NCBI GenBank assembly: GCA_021545665.1
Contig: JAJRTX010000100.1
Span: 1-6,035, forward strand
Source: Zetaproteobacteria bacterium
Lineage (GTDB): Bacteria > Pseudomonadota > Zetaproteobacteria > Mariprofundales > Mariprofundaceae
Direction: 5' to 3'
Length of the DNA stretch: 6,035 bases
Position numbers and translations under genes: made by a program. Numbering within the stretch: position 1 is the stretch's first letter; every line of letters begins with the position of its first letter. This document shows positions 1 through 6,032 of this stretch, piece after piece. Under the pieces are notes generated by a model. The model searched no databases, was not told the origin of the DNA, and saw only the letters and a list, made by a program, of their open reading frames with translations.

Positions 1-350
1 AGTGAAAGCGCATTTTTTCTGAGAGCTGCATCATTATTCAGTAACAGGATAAACTCCCCCTTTGCCGCTGCTACCATTCGGTTGTTACTGATGCAGAAAC
101 CTACATTATTCTTGCTGCAGATTAGTTTTACTTGCGGGTATTCAGCGCGGATAAATTCTACGGAGTTATCTGTTGATGCGTCATCGTGGACGATGATTTC
201 CACGGGGTGTTCGAATGCCTGAGCTAGGACTGAGTCCAAACATTCCCGTAGGATTTCATTGCCATTGTAGTTGGCAATACATACCGATACGGCGACCTCG
301 CTGTTGACGGACGTGGATTTTTTCAATGACTTGGATTGTTTTGTAGCCAT
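1..350 (-). CDS. Family 2 glycosyltransferase, N-terminal part (cut by window edge)
   Basis: This is the first 116 codons of a GT-A fold glycosyltransferase that continues beyond position 1. Visible in the translation: the opening beta strand VSVCIANYNG (residues 21-30), the nucleotide-binding acidic segment HDDASTDNS (55-63), NNVGFCISNN (81-90), and the metal/nucleotide-site strand LLLNNDA (102-108), where NND stands in for the DXD motif. The NNxGFxxxNN plus LLNND pair is typical of the rhamnosyltransferase-like GT2 subgroup (WcaE/RfbN/WbbL type), which adds sugars to surface glycans from nucleotide donors in the cytoplasm. The ATG at 350-348 was chosen because about 20 residues then precede the first strand; upstream there is only a weak GAG-type ribosome site. 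It overlaps the end of the epimerase gene by 28 nt, which suggests translational coupling. The sugar and acceptor cannot be predicted, and the C-terminus is not visible. Confidence 0.88.
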   Translation of the reverse strand, partial: MATKQSKSLKKSTSVNSEVAVSVCIANYNGNEILRECLDSVLAQAFEHPVEIIVHDDASTDNSVEFIRAEYPQVKLICSKNNVGFCISNNRMVAAAKGEFILLLNNDAALRKNALS

Positions 351-1252
351 TGCCAAGTTTTCTCAATGCCGGTTTCAAGTGAAACCATCGCCCGCCAGTC
401 AGTGGCTTGTCGAAGCTTTGTTGAATCAAGGACAATTTTTTTCACATCAATGGAGCGTGCCGAGTGATAGTTGCGCTGCAAGGGGCTTCCTGTGATGCGA
501 TCAACAACATCACAGATATCATTGATGGAATATCCTGTGCCTGATCCTACATTGAAACTGTGAAAGCCTTTTGTTTTGATCTTCGTCAAAGAGAGGGTGG
601 CTGCGACACAGTCATCGATAAAAAGATAGTCACGTATTGCTCCACCATCACCCCAGATATCGATAGATTCACTTTGCCTAGCATGTTCGAGGAGTTTGCG
701 GATAATGCCAAAATCGGGTCGGTAACGCTGCCCCGGGCCATAGACATTAGATGGTCTTAAGATAGAGATATGTGACCCGCATTGCGTGGTCATTGCGTGC
801 ATGAAAGCTTCCAGTGAGGTTTTCATGGCGCCATGGTAGGACAATGGATTTAACGCGTGATCTTCAGCGGCCTCAGCCCCCTTTGGGTTTCCATAGACCG
901 TGCCGCCAGATGAAAAGAAAATAAGGTGAGTATCTGGGAAGTCTTGCAGGGTATCGAGGAAGGTCAATGCCGGTTTAAGGTTTGCCTCCAGTTCAAGCAG
1001 GGGTTTTTTTGCTGAATTTCCTGGAATGGTATCGGAGGCGGTGAAGTAGACATGGCTGCTATCGGCCAGACAATCGGCCAGCAGCTTGCTGTCTTCCATG
1101 GAGGCCTTATGGGTATGCAGATTTTTATTCGCCGGAAGTGTATCTGCATGTCTTGCAATAACATGCACTTCAATTCCTTGAGAAAGAAGTTGTGTGCAGA
1201 GCGCCTGGCCGATGAAGCCGGTACCACCAATAATAAGGGCCGATTTTCCCAT
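323..1252 (-). CDS. NAD-dependent epimerase/dehydratase (extended SDR, GalE/WcaG-like)
   Basis: This 309-residue protein belongs to the nucleotide-sugar epimerase/dehydratase family, soluble enzymes that remodel UDP- or dTDP-sugars in the cytoplasm. Seen: the Rossmann NAD-binding motif GGTGFIG (residues 9-15), the active-site strand SSGGTVYG (114-121), the Tyr/Lys segment SYHGAMK (138-144), RPSNVYGPGQ (166-175), DYLFIDDCVAA (208-218) and FNVGSGTGYSI (233-243). All are classic for UDP-glucose 4-epimerase-like proteins, and the length is normal. One oddity: the catalytic motif reads Y-x4-K instead of Y-x3-K, because a His follows Tyr139. The ATG overlaps the stop of the upstream GT4 gene as TAATG, so it is probably translated by reinitiation; the Shine-Dalgarno is poor. 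The neighbours suggest it makes the sugar donor used by the flanking glycosyltransferases. The substrate is unknown, and a 4-epimerase, a 4-reductase or a dehydratase are all possible. Confidence 0.9.
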   Translation of the reverse strand: MGKSALIIGGTGFIGQALCTQLLSQGIEVHVIARHADTLPANKNLHTHKASMEDSKLLADCLADSSHVYFTASDTIPGNSAKKPLLELEANLKPALTFLDTLQDFPDTHLIFFSSGGTVYGNPKGAEAAEDHALNPLSYHGAMKTSLEAFMHAMTTQCGSHISILRPSNVYGPGQRYRPDFGIIRKLLEHARQSESIDIWGDGGAIRDYLFIDDCVAATLSLTKIKTKGFHSFNVGSGTGYSINDICDVVDRITGSPLQRNYHSARSIDVKKIVLDSTKLRQATDWRAMVSLETGIEKTWQWLQNNPSH

Positions 1253-2367
1253 TAAATTTTATTTCTTAACAGTGTTTCGTAAAGGGCGATATAACGGTCT
1301 GCGCAGTCATCCCATGTGCCAATGTGCTTTTTTACCATGGCTTGGGCGGTGCTGCCGATTTCGCTGTTGGTGTCCGCATTCCGTAGCGCATCAAGGGCAC
1401 AGGAAAAGCCTTGTTCGCTGTTAATCAGATAACCAGTCTTTCCGTGATTAAGGATATCGGCATGAGCGGGTTGATCTGAAGCGATGACAGGCAGCCCAGA
1501 AGCCATGGCCTCTAATATGACTTGAGGACGGCCTTCGTCGTGCTGGCTCAGCGTAATCAGGCCTGATGCACGGGGATACCATTCCTGCTGTAGTGCATCA
1601 GGAAACGTCGGGCCGTGGTAGTGGACCCAGTCGGGAATAGATATCTCTTCTTGCATGGGGCCAAATAGGTGAAGTTCGTCACCTTGCTTGGTTATGTGTT
1701 GACCCCAGTCAAACAGGCGGCCTATTTTTTTTCGGGTGAGGCGTAATACGACTAACCATTTTCTAGGTTTCCCCGCATCAATATTTCTATCCAGCTTAAA
1801 CCAAGATTTTTCTATTCCAAAAGGTACAGGGTGGACCTTGGTGATGTGCCCCAACTTTTTTTTCAGTTCATCGGCCATCCAGTCGGCGTTAGGTGAAACG
1901 ATGCATGGCCGTTTTGACAGTGAATGTTTTATGAGCCCGGTGATGGTTTTTTTCTGCAATAGGCCAAAGTCCGTTCCTAATACGGTTACTAAGGCTGGCT
2001 GTTCTGGGTTATTGAGCGGGATGGCATTCTGTAGCCAATTGATGTGTAGCAAGTCGGCGTGCTTATAACGCCGATAGACTTGGCGAAGGTAATAAAGCAG
2101 GCGAATTATTGCGGGCACCGCAAGTAGTGGATTACTTCTCAATAGATGAGCGATACCTCCTTGGCTGGCAAGCTGGGAAAGCCACTGGGCCTCGCTGGTA
2201 GTGGCCGCATAGGTGACATTATCGGGAAAGTTTCCGGGCGGACACCACACATGCAGGTCTATATTTTCTTTTCGGGCGAGGGCATCCACCATGTCTTTGA
2301 TGAAGCGCCCAGCCCAGTCATTGTCATCTTTGGGGAAGGAGGTGCTGATCAGGAGAATGCGAGGCAT
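1252..2367 (-). CDS. Family 4 glycosyltransferase (GT-B fold)
   Basis: This 371-residue protein has the two-domain GT-B plan of retaining GT4 glycosyltransferases. The N-terminal domain opens with MPRILLISTSFPKDDNDWAG and continues GRFIKDMVDALA, the usual strand, glycine loop and helix. The interdomain region carries VTVLGTDFG (127-135) and PVPFGIEKSWF (180-190), like the P-x-G-[IV]-D/E segment of the family. The C-terminal donor-binding domain has ITLSQHDEGRPQVILEAMASG (271-291), with the EX7E pair at E278 and E286, followed by GLPVIAS and the DILNHGKTGYLI strand. No signal peptide or membrane helix is evident, so it probably acts at the cytoplasmic face of the inner membrane. Its ATG follows the stop of the upstream GT2 gene directly (TAG-ATG), with a GAGAGA ribosome site about 10 nt upstream. 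The role fits extension of a lipid-linked or surface glycan; donor sugar and acceptor are not predictable. Confidence 0.92.
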   Translation of the reverse strand: MPRILLISTSFPKDDNDWAGRFIKDMVDALARKENIDLHVWCPPGNFPDNVTYAATTSEAQWLSQLASQGGIAHLLRSNPLLAVPAIIRLLYYLRQVYRRYKHADLLHINWLQNAIPLNNPEQPALVTVLGTDFGLLQKKTITGLIKHSLSKRPCIVSPNADWMADELKKKLGHITKVHPVPFGIEKSWFKLDRNIDAGKPRKWLVVLRLTRKKIGRLFDWGQHITKQGDELHLFGPMQEEISIPDWVHYHGPTFPDALQQEWYPRASGLITLSQHDEGRPQVILEAMASGLPVIASDQPAHADILNHGKTGYLINSEQGFSCALDALRNADTNSEIGSTAQAMVKKHIGTWDDCADRYIALYETLLRNKI

Positions 2368-3297
2368 CTATTTTTTATCTCTCTGGATTCGGCGTTGCTC
2401 CATGTCACTATCTTTGTAATGCAGAGCCGAAACCTGCTCAGACAATATGCCGATGAGAAATACTAGAACCGAAGTAACAAATAGCAAGGCGCTCATATTG
2501 GTGAAACGATGTTCGGTAATAAAGGTAAAAAGGTAGTAGCCAAATCCAAGTGAAAATAAGACGAAGCTTACGGGTAAAAATAACCGCATGGGAGAAAATA
2601 GCGAGCCGACTTTGATGATGATAATGAAAAACCGAAGGCCATCCTTGAATAGGCGGATATTACTTTTTCCTTCCCGTTTTGCAGCATGGATGGGAATGTA
2701 GCCTACCGGAAGCCCTGAACGAAAAAAGGCCATCGTGCTGGTGGTTGGATAGGAAAAGCCATTGGGCAGTAAATAGAGAAATCTGCGAAAGTGTCGTGCA
2801 CGGACGATGCGAAATCCGGAAGTTAGATCATCTATTTGGTAGCCGGTCATGACGGAGGCTAGCTTGTTGTATACGTTGTTAGCTATTTTCCGAGCAAGGG
2901 ATGCCTGACCACTCGCATTCCTTGCACCAACAACCATTTCATAACCTTCAGCCATTTTATCAATGAGGCGGTGAATATCGTCTGGGTTATGTTGGCCATC
3001 GGCATCCATGAAAACAATAGTGTCTGCTGTGGCGGTACGCGCGCCAGTCTTGATGGCTGCGCCATTGCCCATGCTATAAACATGATTGATGAGAACGATG
3101 TGATGTTCTTTGCAAATCTCTGCGGTTTCATCGCTTGAGCCATCATTGACGACAATGATTTCTGCATTGGGGAAATTGCTGATGAGTTTTGGGAGTAGTA
3201 AGCGTAACCCCAGCGCCTCATTTTTGGCGGGGATGACGATGGAAAGGGATGGGGTTTCTTTATTGGCGTTCATCTGTGGTCGGAGTTGATTTAGCAC
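2368..3297 (-). CDS. DPM1-like family 2 glycosyltransferase with two C-terminal membrane helices
   Basis: This resembles polyprenyl-phosphate glycosyltransferases (DPM1/GtrB/ArnC group), which move a sugar from a nucleotide donor onto undecaprenyl phosphate at the cytoplasmic face of the inner membrane. Seen in the 309-residue form: LSIVIPAKNEALGL (18-31), IIVVNDGSSDET (47-58), GNGAAIKTG (78-86), the DXD-type site FMDADGQH (96-103), DLTSGFRI (157-164), KREGKSNI (207-214), then two hydrophobic helices at about 239-262 and 268-287 and a charged tail. The start is uncertain: a GTG at 3297 overlaps the upstream gene by 38 nt, and an in-frame ATG at 3273 overlaps it by 14 nt. Neither has a good Shine-Dalgarno, so coupling is likely. 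The core domain begins at about residue 17, so both starts leave it intact. Lying next to a GT-C protein, it is a natural candidate for making that protein's polyprenyl-phosphate-sugar donor; the sugar is unknown. Confidence 0.9.
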   Translation of the reverse strand: MLNQLRPQMNANKETPSLSIVIPAKNEALGLRLLLPKLISNFPNAEIIVVNDGSSDETAEICKEHHIVLINHVYSMGNGAAIKTGARTATADTIVFMDADGQHNPDDIHRLIDKMAEGYEMVVGARNASGQASLARKIANNVYNKLASVMTGYQIDDLTSGFRIVRARHFRRFLYLLPNGFSYPTTSTMAFFRSGLPVGYIPIHAAKREGKSNIRLFKDGLRFFIIIIKVGSLFSPMRLFLPVSFVLFSLGFGYYLFTFITEHRFTNMSALLFVTSVLVFLIGILSEQVSALHYKDSDMEQRRIQRDKK

Positions 3298-5206
3298 GGT
3301 GAATTTCAGCTCTTAGACGATCCAGTAGGGGGAGTCGTAATTGCATGGGCTTGGGTTTTTTACGTTCAATTTCAGATGCAATTTCCAGATATTTCAATGC
3401 GTCATCATACAGGCCTGCGGATGCAAGCAGCCCAGCCTGCTGTATCGGAATAATGGTATCTTCGTGGAACTCCAGTGCTTTGTCGAGGAGTTGTATTGCT
3501 GGGGAGAGGTTTCCCTCCAGAGTGTAGATATCCGAATGCAACAGAAGTAGTTGTGCCATTGCGGCCCCCTTAACACCATCTACAGTTTCCATTACTGTCA
3601 ACAGGTTGTGGAGATCTTGGCGGGATACAAATTCGCAACTACCGTCAAAGGTTGCATTGACAAAGTTTTGCAGGATAGTTTTCAGTCCACCATTATATTT
3701 TGCGATATTCGTTTTTTTGACGATATCATCAATGGAATAGCGTGGAGGAAGTCCTCCGGCGCAAGCATACCGCAACATAACGATAGGCAGGCCTATGTCT
3801 TCAGGGTGTTTTTTGTAGGCATCGTTAAGCACTTTCAAAGATTCATTATATTGTTCTAATTTCCCCAGTATCTGTCCATAGATGCGTTGTGCGCGTAAGG
3901 AGTTCGGGTGCTCATAGGCCCATACGGCCACCAGATCTACGGTTCTACTCCAGGCCTTGGCTGATTGGTAAGTGAGGAAACCTGAAAATATGATCAAAAG
4001 AACAGGGGTTATTTTTAGAGCTGTCTGAACTCTTTTACGGGGAAAGTTTTCAGCCAGAACGGCCAGATAGTAGCCCATAGCCAATAAGGGGCCGACCATG
4101 GGTAAATAGTTTCTGTGTTCAAAGTAAAGTTCCAAAGGAAGGAATGTCGATTCCAGAAAGTGCCCACCAAAGAACCAGAATATAGCCAGTGCGAGCATGG
4201 GCTGCTGTGTCCTGAAGCGAAAAGCAGTGCCCAGCAATATTGTTATCAGAGTGACTGAAAGCAAGGTGCTGATGGGGGTCAGCAGACCTTGGGACAGGGG
4301 GATGTCGTCATGTATTAGACCTGTGCCTTTTATTTGCGGCAGCAGGATTTGTCCAAGGTAGTCGATCAGTATGCGGGCTTCGGTGAGTAACCGTTCTATC
4401 AGCGTAAAATCTCTTATCTCATAAACGCTGAGATAACCGGGGATGGATTTGACGATATAGGCCAGAAAGATCAACCCGGGTATGATAATAAAAACCGAAA
4501 ACCATCGCCGGTACGCAGTGGGTTTTGGCAGATGCTGAAAAAGCGTGTACTCCAAAACGGCCACATAAAGCAGAATCAGCACTCCATTCTCTTTGCTAAA
4601 GGTTGCTAGGGCACCAAAAAAGACCACTCCTAGGGTCATTAGGATTAGCCCCTGCTTGGTCTGCTCCCCCATGCGGGTGCGTCCGATGCAATAGAAGAGC
4701 AGACCTGCCAGTGTGAACAGAGTCATCAGCTGTGTCATGCGCTGAATAACGTACAGGGTCGTCGACAGGTTTAATGGGTGTAATAGCCACAGGGCTGAAA
4801 TAAGACCGGCAACCCAGAAGTGATAGTGGCGAGGCAGAGACGTGCTGGGCAGAAGTCGGAGTGCGAGTTGCAGGATGAGCAGGCCATTGATGATGTGAAT
4901 CATCAGGTTGGTATACTTGAATGACCAAGGATCGCCGGGCCAGTATTGGTCATTGATCAGAAATGACAGCATGGACACTGGGCGCCCCAGAGCTCCCGAC
5001 GTGTTGCTGAAGACAAACTGCAGGGCAGTAGTCAGGTTGGTGATGCCGCCGTAGTGATTAAGACTTTCTAGGTTGTCAAAATCATCGAGCAGAAAGCCGC
5101 CGCTAAGGCCTGGCCAGTATACGAGAAGGCTGGAACCGATGAGGCCACTGAGCAGGAGAAAACTGGGTAACAGTTTTTCGCTGAGGCCTTTGCTGGGTAT
5201 CGGCAT
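3260..5206 (-). CDS. Multi-spanning GT-C-like membrane glycosyltransferase with TPR-like C-terminus, candidate pilin glycosyltransferase
   Basis: This 648-residue protein has about ten or more hydrophobic helices over residues 1-415 and a soluble, helical C-terminal third. The first helix (about 12-31) is followed by GGFLLDDFDNL (36-46), whose Asp pair D41-D42 sits where GT-C transferases keep their catalytic acidic motif. Other conserved-looking segments are GRPVSM (74-79), FKYTNLMIHIINGLL (96-110), HPLNLSTTLYVIQRMTQL (143-160), SKENGVL (204-210), and LESTFLPLELYFEHRNYLP (351-369). Residues about 436-612 contain paired helices with TPR-like spacing, for example around 440-465 and 555-612. 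GT-C enzymes use polyprenyl-phosphate-linked sugars at the periplasmic side. The gene is immediately downstream of pilA, the position of tfpW/tfpO in Pseudomonas aeruginosa, which suggests the pilin as substrate; that is inference. The ATG at 5206 has no clear Shine-Dalgarno, and I find no convincing promoter in the 164 nt upstream. A TMTC-like mannosyltransferase or a polymerase are alternatives. Confidence 0.85.
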   Translation of the reverse strand: MPIPSKGLSEKLLPSFLLLSGLIGSSLLVYWPGLSGGFLLDDFDNLESLNHYGGITNLTTALQFVFSNTSGALGRPVSMLSFLINDQYWPGDPWSFKYTNLMIHIINGLLILQLALRLLPSTSLPRHYHFWVAGLISALWLLHPLNLSTTLYVIQRMTQLMTLFTLAGLLFYCIGRTRMGEQTKQGLILMTLGVVFFGALATFSKENGVLILLYVAVLEYTLFQHLPKPTAYRRWFSVFIIIPGLIFLAYIVKSIPGYLSVYEIRDFTLIERLLTEARILIDYLGQILLPQIKGTGLIHDDIPLSQGLLTPISTLLSVTLITILLGTAFRFRTQQPMLALAIFWFFGGHFLESTFLPLELYFEHRNYLPMVGPLLAMGYYLAVLAENFPRKRVQTALKITPVLLIIFSGFLTYQSAKAWSRTVDLVAVWAYEHPNSLRAQRIYGQILGKLEQYNESLKVLNDAYKKHPEDIGLPIVMLRYACAGGLPPRYSIDDIVKKTNIAKYNGGLKTILQNFVNATFDGSCEFVSRQDLHNLLTVMETVDGVKGAAMAQLLLLHSDIYTLEGNLSPAIQLLDKALEFHEDTIIPIQQAGLLASAGLYDDALKYLEIASEIERKKPKPMQLRLPLLDRLRAEIHRAKSTPTTDERQ

Positions 5207-5315
5207 TATAGTTTTTGGCCTATAGACGAATGGGAGAAGTATGCTTTCCGTAATCAGTGGCCGGACCTTGCTTCAAAGCTGGCGGAATCACTAATGATCA
5301 TAATGGGCTTGCGCC

Positions 5316-5350
5316 AGAAAAGGCAAAGCCTCCGGTAAAGGAGGCTTTGC
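5316..5350 (-). terminator. Intrinsic terminator after pilA
   Basis: A perfect 11-bp inverted repeat, GCAAAGCCTCC / GGAGGCTTTGC (5350-5340 with 5333-5323), encloses a 6-nt loop (TTTACC). On the minus strand it is followed by CTTTTCT. The stem begins 20 nt after the pilA stop codon. This is a textbook rho-independent terminator for the pilin transcript. The U-run is short and interrupted by a C, so some read-through into the downstream glycosyltransferase genes is possible. Confidence 0.9.
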
Positions 5351-5370
5351 GGGGTGCTATTTAGCTCTGC

Positions 5371-5844
5371 TTATGGACGGCAGTTTGCTGGCAGGTATTT
5401 GGCTGGGATAGAGGCTGTGCTTGATGCACAGGTCCATTGAACGCCGTTAGAGCTGCCCGAGCCGGTAAAAACGATAGTTTTATTGGAAGCGTCACTAGGA
5501 AGATTGCCCGTGGTTGACGTGGTGTAAGTAATTGTTGCTCTCGTGGCGGTTGTAGTAAAGCCGATATCCGAGAGGAACTTGCTCTGGGTATCGTCGGTAT
5601 TGATACCTGCTTGACCGGTGGAGGCCGGCATTTTGTTGGTTGAAATGTAATATTCTGACGCAGAGGTTTTGGCGGCTGAGGCAATAACCATGATTTCAGA
5701 AATCTTGGCACGAGCCGTGTAATCCTGATAAGCCGGAATTGCGATAGCTGCCAAAATACCGATGATGGCGACCACGATCATCAGCTCGATGAGGGTGAAA
5801 CCCTTTTGTGCGGTGTTTACCGCTTTCATGCTCATGTTGTTCAT
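5371..5844 (-). CDS. pilA: Type IV major pilin, PilA-like prepilin
   Basis: This is the structural subunit of type IV pili: it is inserted in the inner membrane, cut and N-methylated by prepilin peptidase PilD, then polymerised into the fibre. The 157-residue precursor has a 15-residue leader ending Lys14-Gly15, then mature Phe1 with [18 protein letters not shown] and the essential Glu5 (residue 20), giving a mature protein of 142 residues. The C-terminal disulfide loop is bounded by Cys139 and Cys155 and ends with the typical [11 protein letters not shown]. Residues 97-112 are extremely Thr-rich (11 of 16 are Thr or Ser), a possible O-glycosylation region. The ATG at 5844 was chosen because AAGGAAG lies 7 nt upstream; an in-frame ATG at 5880 would add 12 residues and has a poorly spaced ribosome site. 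A sigma-54 promoter lies upstream and a terminator directly downstream, so it is probably transcribed largely on its own. Assignment to PilA over a minor pilin rests on promoter, length and terminator. Confidence 0.95.
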   Translation of the reverse strand: MNNMSMKAVNTAQKGFTLIELMIVVAIIGILAAIAIPAYQDYTARAKISEIMVIASAAKTSASEYYISTNKMPASTGQAGINTDDTQSKFLSDIGFTTTATRATITYTTSTTGNLPSDASNKTIVFTGSGSSNGVQWTCASSTASIPAKYLPANCRP

Positions 5845-5849
5845 ATGTG

Positions 5850-5857
5850 CTTCCTTT
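5850..5857 (-). promoter_or_regulatory. pilA ribosome binding site
   Basis: AAAGGAAG lies with its AAGGA core 7 nt before the ATG at 5844. It is the strongest Shine-Dalgarno in the window and decides the pilin start in favour of the 15-residue leader over the longer in-frame form starting at 5880. A strong site is expected for an abundant structural protein. Confidence 0.85.
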
Positions 5858-5915
5858 ACAGAGTTAAAATTTTTGCGCATTTTCCAGTGTTGACCCTTTA
5901 CAGTCTTTGCCAGTG
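5853..5915 (-). repeat. Alternating short direct repeats in the pilA leader
   Basis: On the minus strand CTGTAAAGG occurs at 5903-5895 and again at 5861-5853, where it forms part of the ribosome binding site. CACTGG occurs at 5915-5910 and 5889-5884. The order is CACTGG, CTGTAAAGG, CACTGG, CTGTAAAGG, which looks like an imperfect duplication of a leader segment. The copies are short, so chance is possible. Confidence 0.35.
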
Positions 5916-6016
5916 ATGCTGTTTGTGACGCATTCCTTTTCGGTCATTGATACAGAAACTTTAGGGAATCTGTAGCGCTTGATCAAAACGGGGAAATCCG
6001 CACTTGCTTGAGTATA

Positions 6017-6032
6017 AGCATGGGGCGTGCCA
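6017..6032 (-). promoter_or_regulatory. Sigma-54 (RpoN) promoter of pilA
   Basis: The minus strand reads TGGCACGCCCCATGCT, with the invariant GG (-24) and GC (-12) separated by exactly 10 nt. It matches 15 of 16 positions of the TGGCACRNNNNTTGCW consensus. It points toward pilA, and known pilA genes of Pseudomonas and relatives are RpoN-dependent and activated by the PilS/PilR two-component system. Activator sites would lie upstream of position 6035, outside the window. Start of transcription is predicted near 6006. Confidence 0.85.

Larger units (their letters stand above)
5845..6006 (-). other. Predicted pilA 5' leader (untranslated region)
   Basis: If the sigma-54 promoter at 6032-6017 is used, transcription should begin near 6006 and leave a leader of about 160 nt before the pilin ATG, long for a pilA gene. 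It holds an upstream in-frame ATG at 5880, an AAAATTTT palindrome at 5867-5874, a TTGATCAA palindrome at 5979-5986, and short direct repeats. I see no recognisable riboswitch or attenuator hairpin. The extent depends wholly on the predicted start site. Confidence 0.5.

Noticed and set aside
1736..2466. Plus-strand frames opposite the GT4 and GT2 genes
   Set aside because: They are antisense to genes with clear family motifs, have no ribosome sites, and their translations show no domain-like pattern.
4596..4928. 110-codon minus-strand frame inside the GT-C gene
   Set aside because: It overlaps well-formed membrane-helix coding sequence in the main frame and has no ribosome site or recognisable motif.
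5361..5711. 116-codon minus-strand reading frame overlapping pilA in another frame
   Set aside because: Its translation is Pro-rich, low in complexity and resembles no family, while the pilin frame is unmistakable. It is a shadow frame.
5845..5880. Longer pilin form starting at the ATG at 5880
   Set aside because: It would add 12 residues to the leader and has a poorly spaced ribosome site, while the ATG at 5844 has AAGGAAG 7 nt upstream and gives a normal 15-residue leader. Kept only as a secondary possibility.
5895..5915. TGGCA at 5914-5910 as a second sigma-54 -24 element close to pilA
   Set aside because: Ten nt after the GG the bases are AA, not the required GC, so the -12 element is missing.
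5958..5986. Possible sigma-70 promoter TTGATC, 17-nt spacer, TAAAGT in the pilA leader
   Set aside because: Each hexamer matches only 4 of 6 positions, a level expected by chance, and the sigma-54 element upstream is a much better explanation.
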